The notes under the pieces: model-generated | What the model was told of the DNA's origin: nothing | The model's database searches: none | What the model saw: the letters and a program-made list of their open reading frames with translations, nothing else | Made by a program: the position numbers and the translations under genes | DNA from: Actinomycetota bacterium | GTDB lineage: Bacteria > Actinomycetota > Acidimicrobiia > Acidimicrobiales > MedAcidi-G1 | Length of the DNA: 50,307 nt | Assembly: GCA_902634555.1 (NCBI GenBank) | Contig: CACPKO010000009.1 | Coordinates: 1 to 50,307, forward strand | Reading direction: 5' to 3' | Part shown: in pieces, positions 36,628 to 47,158 of the stretch | Layout of the letters: each line of letters begins with the position of its first letter | Numbering within the stretch: position 1 is the first letter of the stretch

Positions 36628-37257
36628 ATGAGCAACGTGACTTTACGTAATCGCAATGGCGAATCAACCGGATCGGTAGATCTAGATCAAAATATATTTG
36701 GAATTGAACCGAATGTTCCAGTTATGCATCAAGTGGTAACAGCTCAATTAGCAGCACGTAGAAGCGGGACACAAAGCACAAAGACACGTGCTGAAGTTCG
36801 CGGTGGTGGAGCTAAACCATGGAGACAAAAAGGAACAGGACGCGCACGACATGGTTCAATCAGGTCACCAATGTGGCGCGGTGGAGGCGTTGCTCTAGGG
36901 CCTAAGCCTCGAAGTTATGCGCAGAAGACTCCAAAGAAAATGATTGCTCTAGCTCTCAAATCAGCACTTTCTGATCGTGCAGCTGAAGGGAAAGTAATCG
37001 TGATTGATTCTTGGGGATTTGAAACTCCTTCGACAAAAGAAGCGGGTGTAGCCCTGAATAACTTGGGTACAGAAGGCCGAGTTCTAGTGGTAGCAAATCG
37101 CGAAGAAACAAATACATGGAAAAGTTTTGCGAATTTGCCTTTTGTGCACACACTTAGTGCGGGCGAATTAAATGCCTATGACATTTTAGTAAGCGACTGG
37201 GTGGTCTTTACAAAAGAAACACTGCCTTCTTCAATACAGAAGGAAGAACAGAAATGA
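36628..37257 (+). CDS. rplD: 50S ribosomal protein L4
   Basis: Exit-tunnel protein, and in some bacteria the autoregulator of the S10 operon. The 209 residues include the loop RSGTQSTKTRAEVRGGGAKPWRQKGTGRARHGSIRSPMWRGGGVALGPKPRSY. The stop overlaps rplW as ATGA. Confidence 0.97.
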   Translation: MSNVTLRNRNGESTGSVDLDQNIFGIEPNVPVMHQVVTAQLAARRSGTQSTKTRAEVRGGGAKPWRQKGTGRARHGSIRSPMWRGGGVALGPKPRSYAQKTPKKMIALALKSALSDRAAEGKVIVIDSWGFETPSTKEAGVALNNLGTEGRVLVVANREETNTWKSFANLPFVHTLSAGELNAYDILVSDWVVFTKETLPSSIQKEEQK

Positions 37258-37544
37258 AAGACCCAAGAGATGTAATAATTGAACCGGTTGTCTCTGAGAA
37301 GTCTTACAGCCTTCTTGAAGACAATGTCTACACTTTCGTAGTTCATAAATCTGCTACGAAACCAGAAATCCGTGATGCTGTTGAGACAGTTTTCGATGTG
37401 ACGGTTTCCAAAGTAAATACTCTAAATCGCGATGGGAAAAGAAAAAGAAATCGGCGTACAGGAACTTTTGGCAAACGTCCAGATATAAAACGAGCCTATG
37501 TCACTCTTGTTGAGGGTGACTCTATTGAATTGTTTGAGGTTTAG
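37254..37544 (+). CDS. rplW: 50S ribosomal protein L23
   Basis: Rim-of-tunnel protein that docks trigger factor and SRP. The 96 residues have [53 protein letters not shown] and the basic loop [25 protein letters not shown]. It overlaps rplD by four bases. Confidence 0.97.
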   Translation: MKDPRDVIIEPVVSEKSYSLLEDNVYTFVVHKSATKPEIRDAVETVFDVTVSKVNTLNRDGKRKRNRRTGTFGKRPDIKRAYVTLVEGDSIELFEV

Positions 37545-37549
37545 CAGAC

Positions 37550-38386
37550 ATGCCGCAACGTAGACGCAAACCAACGAGCCCAGGACGCCGCTTCCAAACC
37601 GTTTCTGACTTTGCTGAGATAACCAAGACAAAACCTGAGCGTTCTCTCATTGAAAAACAGAACTCAACTGGTGGGCGAAATAACTATGGCCGTAAAACCG
37701 CTAGGCATCGCGGAGGCGGACATAAACAGCAATATCGAATTGTTGACTTTCGACGTAACAAAGATGGAGTTCCAGCAAAAGTAGCTGCCGTTGAATACGA
37801 TCCAAATCGAAGTTGCCGGATTTTACTTCTTCACTATCACGATGGTGAAAAACGATATGTTCTCGCACCGAAAGGCGTTGAAGTTGGTGAGACACTGCAC
37901 TCAGGGCAAGGTTCCGAAATCAAACCTGGCAATGCACTTCCGCTTAGATACATACCAGTTGGAACTACGATTCATAACGTTGAGTTGTACCCCGAAGGTG
38001 GAGGGAAATTAGCTCGTAGTGCCGGATCTAGCGTTCAGTTAGTGGCTAAAGAAGGAAATCATGCAACTTTGCGTCTTCCAAGTACCGAGATGCGGAGAGT
38101 ACCGATTGACTGTCGTGCCACTGTTGGAGAAGTCGGTAATCAGGAGCATGAATTAACCAAAATAGGTAAAGCCGGCCGAAATCGCTGGAAAGGTGTACGC
38201 CCTCAAACTAGAGGTGTGGCAATGAACCCTGTTGACCACCCACTTGGCGGAGGTGAAGGAAAATCTTCTGGTGGACGTCATCCAGTTTCTCCTTGGGGTA
38301 AACCGGAAGGACGCACTCGTCCTCGGAGTAAGCAGTCGGACAAAATGATCGTACGTCGTCGTCGACGTCGCGGATCGCGAAGGTAG
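37550..38386 (+). CDS. rplB: 50S ribosomal protein L2
   Basis: Peptidyl-transferase-centre protein of 278 residues. Signatures are [23 protein letters not shown] in the N-terminal half and [35 protein letters not shown], containing the key histidine. It ends in an arginine-rich tail ([13 protein letters not shown]). Confidence 0.97.
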   Translation: MPQRRRKPTSPGRRFQTVSDFAEITKTKPERSLIEKQNSTGGRNNYGRKTARHRGGGHKQQYRIVDFRRNKDGVPAKVAAVEYDPNRSCRILLLHYHDGEKRYVLAPKGVEVGETLHSGQGSEIKPGNALPLRYIPVGTTIHNVELYPEGGGKLARSAGSSVQLVAKEGNHATLRLPSTEMRRVPIDCRATVGEVGNQEHELTKIGKAGRNRWKGVRPQTRGVAMNPVDHPLGGGEGKSSGGRHPVSPWGKPEGRTRPRSKQSDKMIVRRRRRRGSRR

Positions 38387-38391
38387 GAGAT

Positions 38392-38670
38392 ATGCCTCGG
38401 AGTCTCAAAAAAGGTCCATTTGTAGATGGACATCTACTCAAAAAAGTTGATGCGATGAATGAGTCAGGTGATAAAAAAGTTATTAAAACTTGGTCTCGTC
38501 GTTCCACGATCATTCCAGACATGATTGGCCACACATTGGCAGTCCATGATGGAAGAAAGCATGTTCCCGTATTCATTACAGAATCAATGATTGGTCATAA
38601 ATTAGGAGAGTTTGCTCCAACTCGTACTTTCCGTCATCATGCTGGGCAAGAAAAGGGAGCGCAGCGCTAA
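38392..38670 (+). CDS. rpsS: 30S ribosomal protein S19
   Basis: 92 residues: [19 protein letters not shown], then [52 protein letters not shown]. It binds the 16S head with S13. The last base of its stop is the first base of the rplV ATG. Confidence 0.97.
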   Translation: MPRSLKKGPFVDGHLLKKVDAMNESGDKKVIKTWSRRSTIIPDMIGHTLAVHDGRKHVPVFITESMIGHKLGEFAPTRTFRHHAGQEKGAQR

Positions 38671-39248
38671 TGGCCCTTACTAAGACCAATGAGCGACCTG
38701 GAACTCGTGCAGTTGTTCGATATGTACGGGTGTCTGCTTCGAAAGCACGCGAGGTGTTGAATCTAATTCGGGGAGAGTCTTATGGAAGAGCCTCCGAGAT
38801 TCTTGCATTTTCAGAACGAAGTGTTTCAGAAGTGATTGCAAAATGTTTAGATTCAGCAGTAGCAAATGCTGAGAATAATGATGGAATCCCAGCCGAAGAA
38901 CTTTTTGTTTCTGCATGTTATGCGGATGAAGGGCCAACTTTAAAGAGATGGCGTCCTCGAGCAAGAGGAAGGGCCACTCCCATCCGTAAACGCACATGCC
39001 ATATAACTGTAATTGTGGGCAGGTATTCTCCTGAACAAATTGCAGCACAACAAACGCGTGATGAAGAGCGGGGACGTTCTGGACCTAGCCAACAGGCTGC
39101 TGAAGCTCGTCGTCAACGAGTAGAAAAAAGTAGAGCAGCAGCAGAAGTACTTGAGTCTGAAGAGGCTGTTGATGAGTCTGAAGAGGCTGTTGATGAGTCT
39201 GAAGAGAACGAAGATGAATCTTCAACCACAAAAGAAGAGAGTAATTAA
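38670..39248 (+). CDS. rplV: 50S ribosomal protein L22 with long acidic tail
   Basis: Exit-tunnel protein. The first 115 or so residues match the family: [17 protein letters not shown], then [24 protein letters not shown]. They are followed by a roughly 75-residue tail that is basic then strongly acidic, including repeated ESEEAVD units. Typical L22 is about 110-115 residues and this one is 192. It overlaps rpsS and rpsC by one base each. Confidence 0.95.
   Translation: MALTKTNERPGTRAVVRYVRVSASKAREVLNLIRGESYGRASEILAFSERSVSEVIAKCLDSAVANAENNDGIPAEELFVSACYADEGPTLKRWRPRARGRATPIRKRTCHITVIVGRYSPEQIAAQQTRDEERGRSGPSQQAAEARRQRVEKSRAAAEVLESEEAVDESEEAVDESEENEDESSTTKEESN
39153..39206 (+). repeat. tandem 21-bp repeat in the rplV tail
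   Basis: GAGTCTGAAGAGGCTGTTGA plus T occurs twice head to tail (39153-39173 and 39174-39194). A 12-base partial third copy follows (39195-39206). It encodes ESEEAVD repeats. The identity of the copies suggests recent slippage. Confidence 0.92.
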
Positions 39249-40198
39249 TGGGCCAAAAAGTCAATCCTTATGGTTTCCGTCTAGGGGTAACTACCGATTG
39301 GAAATCACGTTGGTTCGCCACCCGTCAAGAATATGCCGACAATCTAATTGAAGATTGGGAAATTCGAGATTATCTACTGACTGAATTACCGCATGCAGCG
39401 ATAAGTCGAGTCGAAGTAGAGAGAACACGTGACAAAGTTCGAGTAGATGTACACACTGCGCGACCTGGCATAGTTATTGGGCGAAAAGGTGCTGAAGCTG
39501 ATCGTTTACGAACTGGGTTGGGGAAAATAACTGGTAATAACCGTGTCGCTCTGAACATCCAAGAGATAAAAGAACCGGAAGTTGACGCCGCCCTCATAGC
39601 TCAAGGTGTAGCAGACCAATTGATGGGACGTATAGCTTTTCGTCGAGCAATGAAAAGGGCTGTACAGAATGCTCAGAAGGCCGGAGCTCTTGGTATTCGT
39701 GTGCAATGTTCTGGGCGTCTTGGCGGTTCAGAAATGGCTCGTACTGAGTGGTACCGAGAAGGAAGAGTACCTCTGCATACACTTCGAGCAGATGTTGATT
39801 ATGGCTTTCGCGAAGCACACACAACATATGGAAGAATTGGCGTAAAAGTTTGGATTTATAAAGGCGACATTCTGCCTTACAAGAGTCAAATGGAAGATAA
39901 AGCAACTCGTGAGGCTGCAATGGCGGCTGGCGAAACTTCTGGACCTGCAGCCGAACCTAAAACAGTAGTCTCTTCGAAAGCAGCCCCTCGCCGGTCTAGT
40001 GAATCTGACTCAGAAGAAACAACGGCACCGGAACAAGAAAATGACAGTTCCACATTTGAAGAAGAAGTTGAAATAGCTCCTTTGGTTAAAGAAGGAGACG
40101 AAGCATTTGAGAAACTACTTGCTGAAGAAGAAGAAATAGAACGCTCAACTCAAGATTCACGAGAAACACCACATTTCCGACTTGGAGGCGGTGACTGA
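39248..40198 (+). CDS. rpsC: 30S ribosomal protein S3 with acidic C-terminal extension
   Basis: mRNA-entry-channel protein. Residues 1-215 are normal S3: [22 protein letters not shown], a KH domain with [15 protein letters not shown], and [31 protein letters not shown]. From about 215 to 316 the chain becomes Glu/Ser/Thr-rich with no conserved motif. Other actinobacteria also extend S3, but 316 residues is long. Confidence 0.95.
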   Translation: MGQKVNPYGFRLGVTTDWKSRWFATRQEYADNLIEDWEIRDYLLTELPHAAISRVEVERTRDKVRVDVHTARPGIVIGRKGAEADRLRTGLGKITGNNRVALNIQEIKEPEVDAALIAQGVADQLMGRIAFRRAMKRAVQNAQKAGALGIRVQCSGRLGGSEMARTEWYREGRVPLHTLRADVDYGFREAHTTYGRIGVKVWIYKGDILPYKSQMEDKATREAAMAAGETSGPAAEPKTVVSSKAAPRRSSESDSEETTAPEQENDSSTFEEEVEIAPLVKEGDEAFEKLLAEEEEIERSTQDSRETPHFRLGGGD

Positions 40199-40199
40199 G

Positions 40200-40616
40200 A
40201 TGTTAATGCCGAAGAAAGTTGCACATCGCAAGCACCATAGAGGGCGCATGCGAGGAAATAGTAAAGGACAAACTGAAGTAACCTTCGGTGAGTTCGGGAT
40301 ACAAGCCCTTGAACCAGGATGGATAACTGCACGCCAAATTGAGGCTGCACGTATTGCTATGACTCGACACATCAAACGTGGAGGAAAAGTCTGGATCAAT
40401 GTATTCCCTGACAAACCAATTACACAAAAACCTGCAGAAACTCGTATGGGTTCTGGAAAAGGAAACGTTGAAGGATGGGTAGCTGTCGTCAAACCGGGAA
40501 GAATTCTGTTTGAACTCTCTTACCACGACGTAGAAGTTGCTAGACAAGCGATAAATAGAGCAATCCAAAAATTGCCGATCAAAGCTCGCTTTGTAGAACG
40601 CGAGGAAAGGTTCTAA
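40200..40616 (+). CDS. rplP: 50S ribosomal protein L16
   Basis: Binds near the A-site finger and is needed for late assembly. The ATG at 40200 ([15 protein letters not shown]) gives the canonical 138 residues. It has GGAGG at 40184-40188; a longer in-frame start at 40182 lies within rpsC. Signatures are [38 protein letters not shown] and [20 protein letters not shown]. Confidence 0.97.
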   Translation: MLMPKKVAHRKHHRGRMRGNSKGQTEVTFGEFGIQALEPGWITARQIEAARIAMTRHIKRGGKVWINVFPDKPITQKPAETRMGSGKGNVEGWVAVVKPGRILFELSYHDVEVARQAINRAIQKLPIKARFVEREERF

Positions 40617-40618
40617 TT

Positions 40619-40852
40619 ATGGCTCGCAACAAAACATTGGCTGATTTAGGAGACATAGATCTCTATGAACGACTTAGTGAAGCAAAGGAAGAACTTTTCA
40701 ACCTTCGTTTTCAACTATTAACCGGTCAACTTGAAAATCATTCCCGTCTTGGCCAAGTCAAAAAAGATGTAGCACGTATTCAGACTGAATTGCGCACAAG
40801 AGAAATAGATTCTGCTGAAGAAATCGAGATCAACGAGGAGGTCGTTGAATAA
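40619..40852 (+). CDS. rpmC: 50S ribosomal protein L29
   Basis: 77-residue helical protein at the tunnel exit. It has [46 protein letters not shown], followed by a short acidic tail ([10 protein letters not shown]). It overlaps the rpsQ start by one base (TAATG). Confidence 0.95.
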   Translation: MARNKTLADLGDIDLYERLSEAKEELFNLRFQLLTGQLENHSRLGQVKKDVARIQTELRTREIDSAEEIEINEEVVE

Positions 40853-41130
40853 TGACTGATGATCTACAAAAAGCTGAACGCCCAAACCCTCGTAAAGTTC
40901 GAGAAGGATTAGTGGTTTCAGATATCCAAAATAAAACAGCTGTTGTTCAAGTTACTGACCGTGTACGTCACAGAAAGTACTCAAAGACAGTGCAACGGTC
41001 AAAGAAACTTCACGTGCATGATGAGACAAATGAAATGCAAATCGGTGACCGTGTAAGAATTCAAGAAACACGCCCAATATCGAGATTAAAGCGCTGGCGT
41101 CTTGTTGAGATTCTTGAAAGGGCAAAGTAA
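40852..41130 (+). CDS. rpsQ: 30S ribosomal protein S17
   Basis: 92 residues with an OB-fold: [42 protein letters not shown], then [23 protein letters not shown]. It binds 16S helix 11. The stop overlaps the rplN ATG (TAATG). Confidence 0.97.
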   Translation: MTDDLQKAERPNPRKVREGLVVSDIQNKTAVVQVTDRVRHRKYSKTVQRSKKLHVHDETNEMQIGDRVRIQETRPISRLKRWRLVEILERAK

Positions 41131-41498
41131 TGATTCAGCAAGAAACACGTCTTCGCGTAGCCGACAACTCTGGAGCCAGAGAAGTTTTGTGTATCAAAGT
41201 ACTTGGGGGATCCAAGCGGAGGTATGCCTCTATAGGAGACGTATTTGTAGCAACTGTTAAGGATGCAAATCCAGGTGCTGCAGTGAAAAAAGGTGAAGTA
41301 GTTAAGTGCGTTGTAGTTCGGACAAAGAAAGAACGACGTCGACCTGACGGTTCCTATATTCGATTTGATGAAAATGCTGCTGTTCTGATCAATGATCAAC
41401 TTCAGCCAAGAGGCACTCGTATCTTTGGTCCGGTTGGTCGAGAACTTCGCGACAAGAAATTTATGAGAATAGTTTCGCTAGCACCGGAGGTCTTATAA
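41130..41498 (+). CDS. rplN: 50S ribosomal protein L14
   Basis: 122 residues: [37 protein letters not shown], then [35 protein letters not shown]. It is an intersubunit-bridge protein of standard length. rplX starts at the very next base after its stop. Confidence 0.97.
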   Translation: MIQQETRLRVADNSGAREVLCIKVLGGSKRRYASIGDVFVATVKDANPGAAVKKGEVVKCVVVRTKKERRRPDGSYIRFDENAAVLINDQLQPRGTRIFGPVGRELRDKKFMRIVSLAPEVL

Positions 41499-41813
41499 AT
41501 GAAGATACGTAAAGGTGACAACGTAGTAGTTCTAGCAGGCAAAGATCGCGGTCGAGAAGGTTCTGTAAGCCGCGCCCTACCTTCTGAGAACAAAGTAATT
41601 ATTGAAGGCGTAAACATGGTTAAGCGTCATCAAAAAGCGACTTCTGCAACAATGCAGGGTGGAATTATTGATAAAGCGATGCCGATTGACGCTTCAAATG
41701 TTGCGATATTAAGCCCTAGTGATGGAAAGCCAACTCGAATCGGGTATCGGCTTACTGAATCAGGAGAAAAAGTACGTATCTGTAAGCGAACAGGAGTTGA
41801 TCTTGATGGTTGA
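41499..41813 (+). CDS. rplX: 50S ribosomal protein L24
   Basis: 104 residues with a KOW motif ([43 protein letters not shown]). It is an assembly initiator at the 23S 5' end. Its last eight bases overlap the rplE start. Confidence 0.97.
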   Translation: MKIRKGDNVVVLAGKDRGREGSVSRALPSENKVIIEGVNMVKRHQKATSATMQGGIIDKAMPIDASNVAILSPSDGKPTRIGYRLTESGEKVRICKRTGVDLDG

Positions 41814-42375
41814 AGCATTATCCACCTCTGAGCGTCTAAGTGACTTATATCAGAATGAACTTCGTCAAAAACTTCAGACAGATTTAGAACTAAGCAACAT
41901 TATGCAGGTTCCAAAATTGGTAAAGATCGTTATAAATATGGGAGTTGGTGAAGCAGCGCAACAAGCTAAACAAATTGAAGGTGCAACTGCCGACCTAGAA
42001 CTCATTTCCGGGCAAAAACCCTTGTTGACCAGAGCGAAACAATCTATTTCTAATTTCCGTCTTCGTGAGGGTCAAGCGATTGGAGCAAAGGTAACACTTA
42101 GGGGTCAAAGAATGTATGAATTTTTTGATCGCCTTATGACACTGGCTATACCAAGAATTCGTGATTTCCGAGGTTTAAATCCAAAGTCATTTGATGGCCA
42201 TGGAAATTACACCTTGGGAATAACTGAACAGTTGATTTTTCCTGAAATCAATTACGACAAAATAGACAAAGTAAGGGGAATGGATATCACAATTGTGACT
42301 TCCGCTCGTACAGATGAAGAAGGTCGAGCCTTACTTGAAGCATTCAATTTCCCATTCCGACAAGAGGTGCGATAA
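41806..42375 (+). CDS. rplE: 50S ribosomal protein L5
   Basis: 5S rRNA-binding protein of the central protuberance. The ATG at 41806 ([15 protein letters not shown]) has AGGAG nine bases upstream and gives 189 residues; the longer in-frame start at 41719 lies within rplX. Signatures include [43 protein letters not shown] and [16 protein letters not shown]. It overlaps rpsZ by one base. Confidence 0.96.
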   Translation: MVEALSTSERLSDLYQNELRQKLQTDLELSNIMQVPKLVKIVINMGVGEAAQQAKQIEGATADLELISGQKPLLTRAKQSISNFRLREGQAIGAKVTLRGQRMYEFFDRLMTLAIPRIRDFRGLNPKSFDGHGNYTLGITEQLIFPEINYDKIDKVRGMDITIVTSARTDEEGRALLEAFNFPFRQEVR

Positions 42376-42560
42376 TGGCAAAAAAAGCGCTTGTAAATAA
42401 ACAACAAAAGACTCCAAAATTTAAAGTCCGGGCATACACCAGATGCCGACGATGTGGACGACCACGTTCTGTGTATCGCGCCTTTAATCTCTGTCGGGTA
42501 TGCCTAAGAGAAATGGCACATAAGGGAGAAATCCCAGGCCTTACAAAGTCGAGCTGGTAA
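42375..42560 (+). CDS. rpsZ: 30S ribosomal protein S14, zinc-binding type Z
   Basis: 61-residue short form with the zinc site CRRC...CRVC ([20 protein letters not shown]) and the conserved end [11 protein letters not shown]. The Zn form is usual for S14 in this operon position. Any zinc-independent paralogue would be elsewhere in the genome. Confidence 0.97.
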   Translation: MAKKALVNKQQKTPKFKVRAYTRCRRCGRPRSVYRAFNLCRVCLREMAHKGEIPGLTKSSW

Positions 42561-42576
42561 AGGAGATTGATCTGAA

Positions 42577-42981
42577 ATGACTATGACTGATCCAGTAGCT
42601 GACATGCTTACCCGCATCCGCAATGCCAATATTGCTATGCATGATGGCGTAAAAATGCCATCATCAAGGCAAAAAGTGGCTTTGGCAGAAATGCTCAAAG
42701 AAGAGGGTTATATTGTCGACTATTCAGTAACTGAAAGCGTTAAAGGGCCCGGTAAAGACTTAAGCATCACCATGAAATACTCTCCGAGCAGAGAGAGAGT
42801 AATTAGTGGGGTAAAGAGAGTTTCTTCGCCAGGCTTACGCGTTTATTCAAATGCCGATGAAATTCCCAGAGTACTAGGAGGGCTAGGTGTAGCCGTGATT
42901 AGTACAAGTAAGGGTTTGATGAGCGACCGAGAGGCTCGACGCCGACGCATTGGCGGCGAAGTCCTCTGTTATGTGTGGTAG
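42577..42981 (+). CDS. rpsH: 30S ribosomal protein S8
   Basis: 134 residues starting [18 protein letters not shown], with the C-terminal [26 protein letters not shown]. The ATG at 42577 has AGGAG 11 bases upstream; the second ATG at 42583 is a possible alternative. S8 is the autoregulator of the spc operon in E. coli; no comparable mRNA site was identified here. Confidence 0.97.
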   Translation: MTMTDPVADMLTRIRNANIAMHDGVKMPSSRQKVALAEMLKEEGYIVDYSVTESVKGPGKDLSITMKYSPSRERVISGVKRVSSPGLRVYSNADEIPRVLGGLGVAVISTSKGLMSDREARRRRIGGEVLCYVW

Positions 42982-42990
42982 GGGATAAAT

Positions 42991-43530
42991 ATGTCACGTA
43001 TTGGAAAAGCTCCCATTCTCGTACCTAACGGTGTCGAAGTTGGAATATCAGGCAAAAGTATCGAAGTAAAAGGTCCAAAAGGATCGCTTGACTTTGAAGT
43101 CCCTGGTTTAATCAGTGTTCGCCAAGACGGCGACCAAATTTATGTTGAACGTCCGGATGATGAACGCACAAATCGAGCATTACACGGACTGACAAGATCG
43201 TTAATAAACAATATGGTTATTGGCGTATCAGAAGGATTCAGCAAGGAATTAGAAATAATTGGTGTTGGTTATCGGGCCCAAGCAAAAGGTCAGTCATCTT
43301 TAGAATTACAACTCGGATTCAGTCACCCAATTTCAGTTGATGCTCCAGAAGGCGTCTCGTTTGACGTGCCAGAGCCTACACGCATCATTGTTTCCGGTAT
43401 TGATAAACAAATCGTAGGACAAGTAGCAGCAGATATTCGTTCCTATCGAAAACCAGAGCCTTATAAAGGCAAAGGAGTTCGTTATCTAGGAGAACATGTA
43501 GTCCGCAAGGCTGGAAAGGCGGCGAAGTAG
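42991..43530 (+). CDS. rplF: 50S ribosomal protein L6
   Basis: 179 residues: [29 protein letters not shown], and the C-terminal signature [26 protein letters not shown]. Located near the sarcin-ricin loop. The stop overlaps the rplR GTG (TAGTG). Confidence 0.97.
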   Translation: MSRIGKAPILVPNGVEVGISGKSIEVKGPKGSLDFEVPGLISVRQDGDQIYVERPDDERTNRALHGLTRSLINNMVIGVSEGFSKELEIIGVGYRAQAKGQSSLELQLGFSHPISVDAPEGVSFDVPEPTRIIVSGIDKQIVGQVAADIRSYRKPEPYKGKGVRYLGEHVVRKAGKAAK

Positions 43531-43892
43531 TGAGCGCACAGACTATCGATCGAAGAGCGGCAAGATTACGTCGTCATCGTCGAGTACGTAAGACAGTTTC
43601 AGGATCTAGTGAAAGACCTCGGTTATCAGTATTTAGATCAGCGAATAATATTTCTGCTCAGGTTATTGATGATGATTCAGGCAACACCGTTGTTTCTGCG
43701 TCTAGCCAACAATCTGGGGTAGCAGATGGTTTGCGCGGAATTGAGGCTGCTAAAGAAGTTGGCGCTGTTATTGCAGAGCGTGCAAAAGCGGCTGGAATCA
43801 CAACTGTTGTGTTTGATCGCGGCGGATATATATATCACGGGAGAGTTGCTGCACTTGCAGACGCTGCCCGCGAAAAAGGACTGGAGTTCTAG
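43530..43892 (+). CDS. rplR: 50S ribosomal protein L18
   Basis: 120 residues from a GTG. It has the [37 protein letters not shown] pattern and the C-terminal [28 protein letters not shown]. It binds 5S rRNA. Both ends overlap its neighbours as TAGTG. Confidence 0.97.
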   Translation: MSAQTIDRRAARLRRHRRVRKTVSGSSERPRLSVFRSANNISAQVIDDDSGNTVVSASSQQSGVADGLRGIEAAKEVGAVIAERAKAAGITTVVFDRGGYIYHGRVAALADAAREKGLEF

Positions 43893-44482
43893 TGGATACA
43901 CAATCAGTAAAGGTTGACGAGTCCGGATTACGTGAATCCCGAGTCATTCATATCAATCGAGTTGCAAAAGTTGTCAAAGGCGGCCGGAGGTTCTCTTTCA
44001 CGGCACTTGTAGTTATTGGTGATGGCGCTGGCAATGTAGGACTTGGTTACGGAAAAGCAAAAGAAGTTCCTTTAGCTATTCAAAAAGGAACTGAAGAAGC
44101 TAAACGAAACTTGGCTCCTGTAGCAATGGCTGGGTCAACCATCGTTCATAAAGTGCTTGGCGTTGCTGGAGCTGGTCGAGTTTTGCTTCAACCAGCTGCA
44201 CCTGGTACCGGAGTGATTGCCGGTGGTGCTGCTCGCATTATTCTTGAAGAAGCAGGAGTACATGACGTGCTGTGTAAATCCTTAGGTTCTCCAAATCATA
44301 TAAATGTCGCCCGAGCCACAATTGCAGGTCTAGCAGCAGTACGGAGACCTGATGAGGTAGCTCGACTCCGCGGTCTTGACCCAGAAACATTTGTCCCAGG
44401 TGCTTTACTGGACGCTTATCGTCGTTCTGAAGCAGGCATAGATTCAAATCCTTCAATGGAAGAAGATGATTCTGATGTCTGA
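43892..44482 (+). CDS. rpsE: 30S ribosomal protein S5
   Basis: 196 residues from a GTG start. Signatures are [46 protein letters not shown] and [52 protein letters not shown] short acidic tail (MEEDDSDV) ends the protein. Its stop lies inside the rpmD start region. Confidence 0.97.
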   Translation: MDTQSVKVDESGLRESRVIHINRVAKVVKGGRRFSFTALVVIGDGAGNVGLGYGKAKEVPLAIQKGTEEAKRNLAPVAMAGSTIVHKVLGVAGAGRVLLQPAAPGTGVIAGGAARIILEEAGVHDVLCKSLGSPNHINVARATIAGLAAVRRPDEVARLRGLDPETFVPGALLDAYRRSEAGIDSNPSMEEDDSDV

Positions 44483-44657
44483 AATTAAAGTCACCCAAAT
44501 TCGTTCAGCGATCGGCTCAAAACCGAAACAACGTGGAACTCTGAGGGCTCTAGGTCTTGGACGAATAGGCAAAAGTAACACTCTTCCCGATCGAGGAGAG
44601 ATTCGCGGGATGATTGCAAGAGTTCCTCATTTAGTTGAAGTTGAGGAGGTCAACTGA
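44475..44657 (+). CDS. rpmD: 50S ribosomal protein L30
   Basis: 60 residues from the ATG at 44475 ([35 protein letters not shown]). An in-frame ATG nine bases upstream would add three residues. The pattern ends with [16 protein letters not shown]. It overlaps the rpsE stop by eight bases and ends one base before rplO. Confidence 0.95.
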   Translation: MSEIKVTQIRSAIGSKPKQRGTLRALGLGRIGKSNTLPDRGEIRGMIARVPHLVEVEEVN

Positions 44658-44658
44658 T

Positions 44659-45144
44659 ATGAAAGTTCATGATTTAACTCCTGCGCCTGGATCAAAGACA
44701 CGGGCAAAGCGTGTAGCTCGCGGTATTGGTGGAAAGGGCGGGAAAACTGCTGGTCGTGGATCTAAAGGTCAACGCGCTCGTAACACAGTAAGAGTCGGCT
44801 TTGAAGGCGGACAGATGCCGTTACACATGCGTATACCAAAACTACGCGGATTCAAGAACCCATTTCGGGTTGAATATCAAGCAGTTAATCTTGATGCTAT
44901 TGAAGATTCAGGACTCACCGAAATTAACCCTGAAACACTCTTATCGCAGGGGCTAATTAGTAAAAACTCTTTAATTAAGATCCTTGGTCGAGGAAAAGTA
45001 ACCCGTGCGGTATCAGTTCAAGCGCATGCTTGGTCCGCTTCCGCTGAAGAAGCAATTAATGCTGCCGGTGGATCACTTGAAAAGTTGCCACTACCATTTG
45101 CTGTACGCCCACCTTCAAGTGGTAATGCACATATGAATCGTTAG
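44659..45144 (+). CDS. rplO: 50S ribosomal protein L15
   Basis: 161 residues from the ATG at 44659 (MKVHDLTPAPGSKTRAKRV), eight bases after GAGGAGGT. Signatures include GIGGKGGKTAGRGSKGQRARNTVRVGFEGGQMPLHMRIPKLRGF. The longer frame from 44635 lies inside rpmD and is not needed. Confidence 0.97.
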   Translation: MKVHDLTPAPGSKTRAKRVARGIGGKGGKTAGRGSKGQRARNTVRVGFEGGQMPLHMRIPKLRGFKNPFRVEYQAVNLDAIEDSGLTEINPETLLSQGLISKNSLIKILGRGKVTRAVSVQAHAWSASAEEAINAAGGSLEKLPLPFAVRPPSSGNAHMNR

Positions 45145-45164
45145 AAAAGGCATAAGGAGACATC

Positions 45165-46496
45165 ATGCTTGCCAGCATGCTCAACATGTTCAGAGTGGCT
45201 GATCTGCGAAAGCGGATTCTATTCACCCTGTTAATGATTGTGCTTTACCGAGTAGGAGCTTTTATCCCTGCGCCTGGTATTGACGTGGAACAGGTTCAAC
45301 TTCTTCGTGACCGGGCAAACCAAGGCGGTGTTTTAGCGTTTCTCCAGCTTTTCTCAGGAGGCTCACTAACTACATTCGCTGTTTTTGCTCTTGGCGTTAC
45401 TCCATACATTACTGCTTCGATCATTATGCAAGTTTTAGGTGTAGTTGTTCCAAAAATTGAACAATGGCAGCAACAAGGAGCAGTTGGTCAAAGAAAGATA
45501 ACTCAATGGACTCGTTATCTAACCGTAGCCATTGCTGTTATTCAGGCAACCAGTTTCGCTTTCCTGTTTAATGATGGCGGTAACTCCATTAGTGGACAAT
45601 CGGGTGCCAATTTATTACCGAACTTCCATATAGGCACTGTGAGTGTAGTGGTCCTTACACTTGCTGCAGGTACTGCCTTACTTATGTGGATGGGAGAACT
45701 GATTACCCAAAAAGGAATTGGAAACGGAATGTCGCTATTAATCATGATTTCGGTTATTAGCGCCTTTCCAGCTCAGGGATCTTTAATTCATGCTGAAAAT
45801 GGCATTTGGGCACTAATGATCGTTCTTGCCGTTCTCGCCGCTCTTATTACGGCAATTACCTTTGTAGAACAAGGTCAGCGAAGAATTCCTGTCCAGTTTG
45901 CGAAACGGGTACAAGGACGCCGGATGTATGGAGGTCAAAATACATACATCCCGCTGAAAGTGAATCAAGCGGGAGTTATTCCAATTATCTTCGCTACATC
46001 AGTGCTTTATCTTCCGGTTCTTCTTGCTGCTGCTTTACCTTGGGATGGATTTCGATCCTGGGTAAATAACAATCTTGCTCAATCAAATAATGTTTTTTAC
46101 TTTGTTGTGACAGGATTTATGGTTGTGGGGTTTGCCTATTTCTATACTGCCATCACATTTGACCCTGCAAAGCAAGCTGACACCATACGCAAACAAGGTG
46201 GTTTTGTTCCAGGTATTAGACCTGGATATCAAACAGAGCGTTATCTCTCAAAAATTCTTTCACGGATAACTTTGCCAGGAGCATTGTTTCTTGCTGCAGT
46301 AGCGCTTATTCCATCCATTCTGATCAATGTATTTCTTGATACAAGCCAAGGAGTAGGGGGATCGGCTGGAGCTGGGGCTGCTGGGTTTGGATTTATAGGG
46401 ATATCTATTCTTATAGCGGCAGGCGTATCGCTTGAGACAATGAAACAAATTGATTCTCAATTGACAATGCGTAACTATGAAGGCTTCTTGAAGTAG
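45165..46496 (+). CDS. secY: preprotein translocase subunit SecY
   Basis: Protein-conducting channel of 443 residues with ten hydrophobic helices. It begins LNMFRVADLRKRILFTLLMIVLYRVGAFIPAPGID. It has the plug region (GGSLTTFAVFALGVTPYITASIIMQVL) and the C-terminal loop signature FVPGIRPGYQTERYLSKILSRITLPGALFLA. Partner SecE is encoded at 18022-18318. Confidence 0.97.
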   Translation: MLASMLNMFRVADLRKRILFTLLMIVLYRVGAFIPAPGIDVEQVQLLRDRANQGGVLAFLQLFSGGSLTTFAVFALGVTPYITASIIMQVLGVVVPKIEQWQQQGAVGQRKITQWTRYLTVAIAVIQATSFAFLFNDGGNSISGQSGANLLPNFHIGTVSVVVLTLAAGTALLMWMGELITQKGIGNGMSLLIMISVISAFPAQGSLIHAENGIWALMIVLAVLAALITAITFVEQGQRRIPVQFAKRVQGRRMYGGQNTYIPLKVNQAGVIPIIFATSVLYLPVLLAAALPWDGFRSWVNNNLAQSNNVFYFVVTGFMVVGFAYFYTAITFDPAKQADTIRKQGGFVPGIRPGYQTERYLSKILSRITLPGALFLAAVALIPSILINVFLDTSQGVGGSAGAGAAGFGFIGISILIAAGVSLETMKQIDSQLTMRNYEGFLK

Positions 46497-46521
46497 CCCA
46501 TCGGCTGCAGAGAGTTAAGTG

Positions 46522-47103
46522 ATGAAACCCATCAATGTCATTATTTTTGGTCGCCAAGGATCAGGCAAAGGAACTCAAAGTCTACTGATCACTAAAGAAT
46601 TTGGTCCAGTTCACATTTCAACTGGAGACATGCTGAGAGCCGCAGTTGAAAAAGGAACAGAATTTGGTTTGCAGGCGAAGGCAATTATGGATCGAGGTGA
46701 GCTCGTTTCAGACGAAGTTATATCTGGCATTGTCGCTGAAAGACTAAGTCAGAGTGACGTGATACAGAATGGGTGTTTACTCGATGGAGTTCCACGCACG
46801 CTAGGTCAAGCGGAATCAATTATGAAGGTATTGGAAAAACTAGATTTCTCACTTGATTTAGTCTTGAATCTAGAAGTACCTATTGATGAAGTTACATCGC
46901 GGATGCTGTCACGTGGTAGAGCAGATGATACTGAAGAAGCAATAGCGCGACGGTTAGGTTTATACGAGCAAGAAACCGCTCCATTATTTGAATTTTTTTC
47001 AGAAAAAGGTGTGTTTGAAGTTGTTGATGGTCTTGGCTCAGAAACAGAGGTATTTGATCGTTTGAGTGCGGTAATTACAAGAGTTTTATCGGATAAGAAG
47101 TAA
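46522..47103 (+). CDS. adk: adenylate kinase
   Basis: Balances ATP, ADP and AMP. The ATG at 46522 gives 193 residues; an adjacent in-frame GTG at 46519 is an alternative. P-loop GRQGSGKGTQ is near residues 9-18, followed by STGDMLRAAV, DGVPRT (usually DGFPRT) and a short LID (RGRADDTEEAIARRL) with no zinc cysteines. It lies between secY and infA. The methionine aminopeptidase gene often found after adk is absent here. Confidence 0.96.
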   Translation: MKPINVIIFGRQGSGKGTQSLLITKEFGPVHISTGDMLRAAVEKGTEFGLQAKAIMDRGELVSDEVISGIVAERLSQSDVIQNGCLLDGVPRTLGQAESIMKVLEKLDFSLDLVLNLEVPIDEVTSRMLSRGRADDTEEAIARRLGLYEQETAPLFEFFSEKGVFEVVDGLGSETEVFDRLSAVITRVLSDKK

Positions 47104-47158
47104 TGAAACGAATAACTTTACATGTGGTTACCTTTCGGGGTTGGTCAAGGCACAGGGG

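Noticed and set aside
41719..41805. Longer rplE starting inside rplX
   Set aside because: The extension overlaps rplX out of frame; the ATG at 41806 has a good Shine-Dalgarno and gives normal L5 length.
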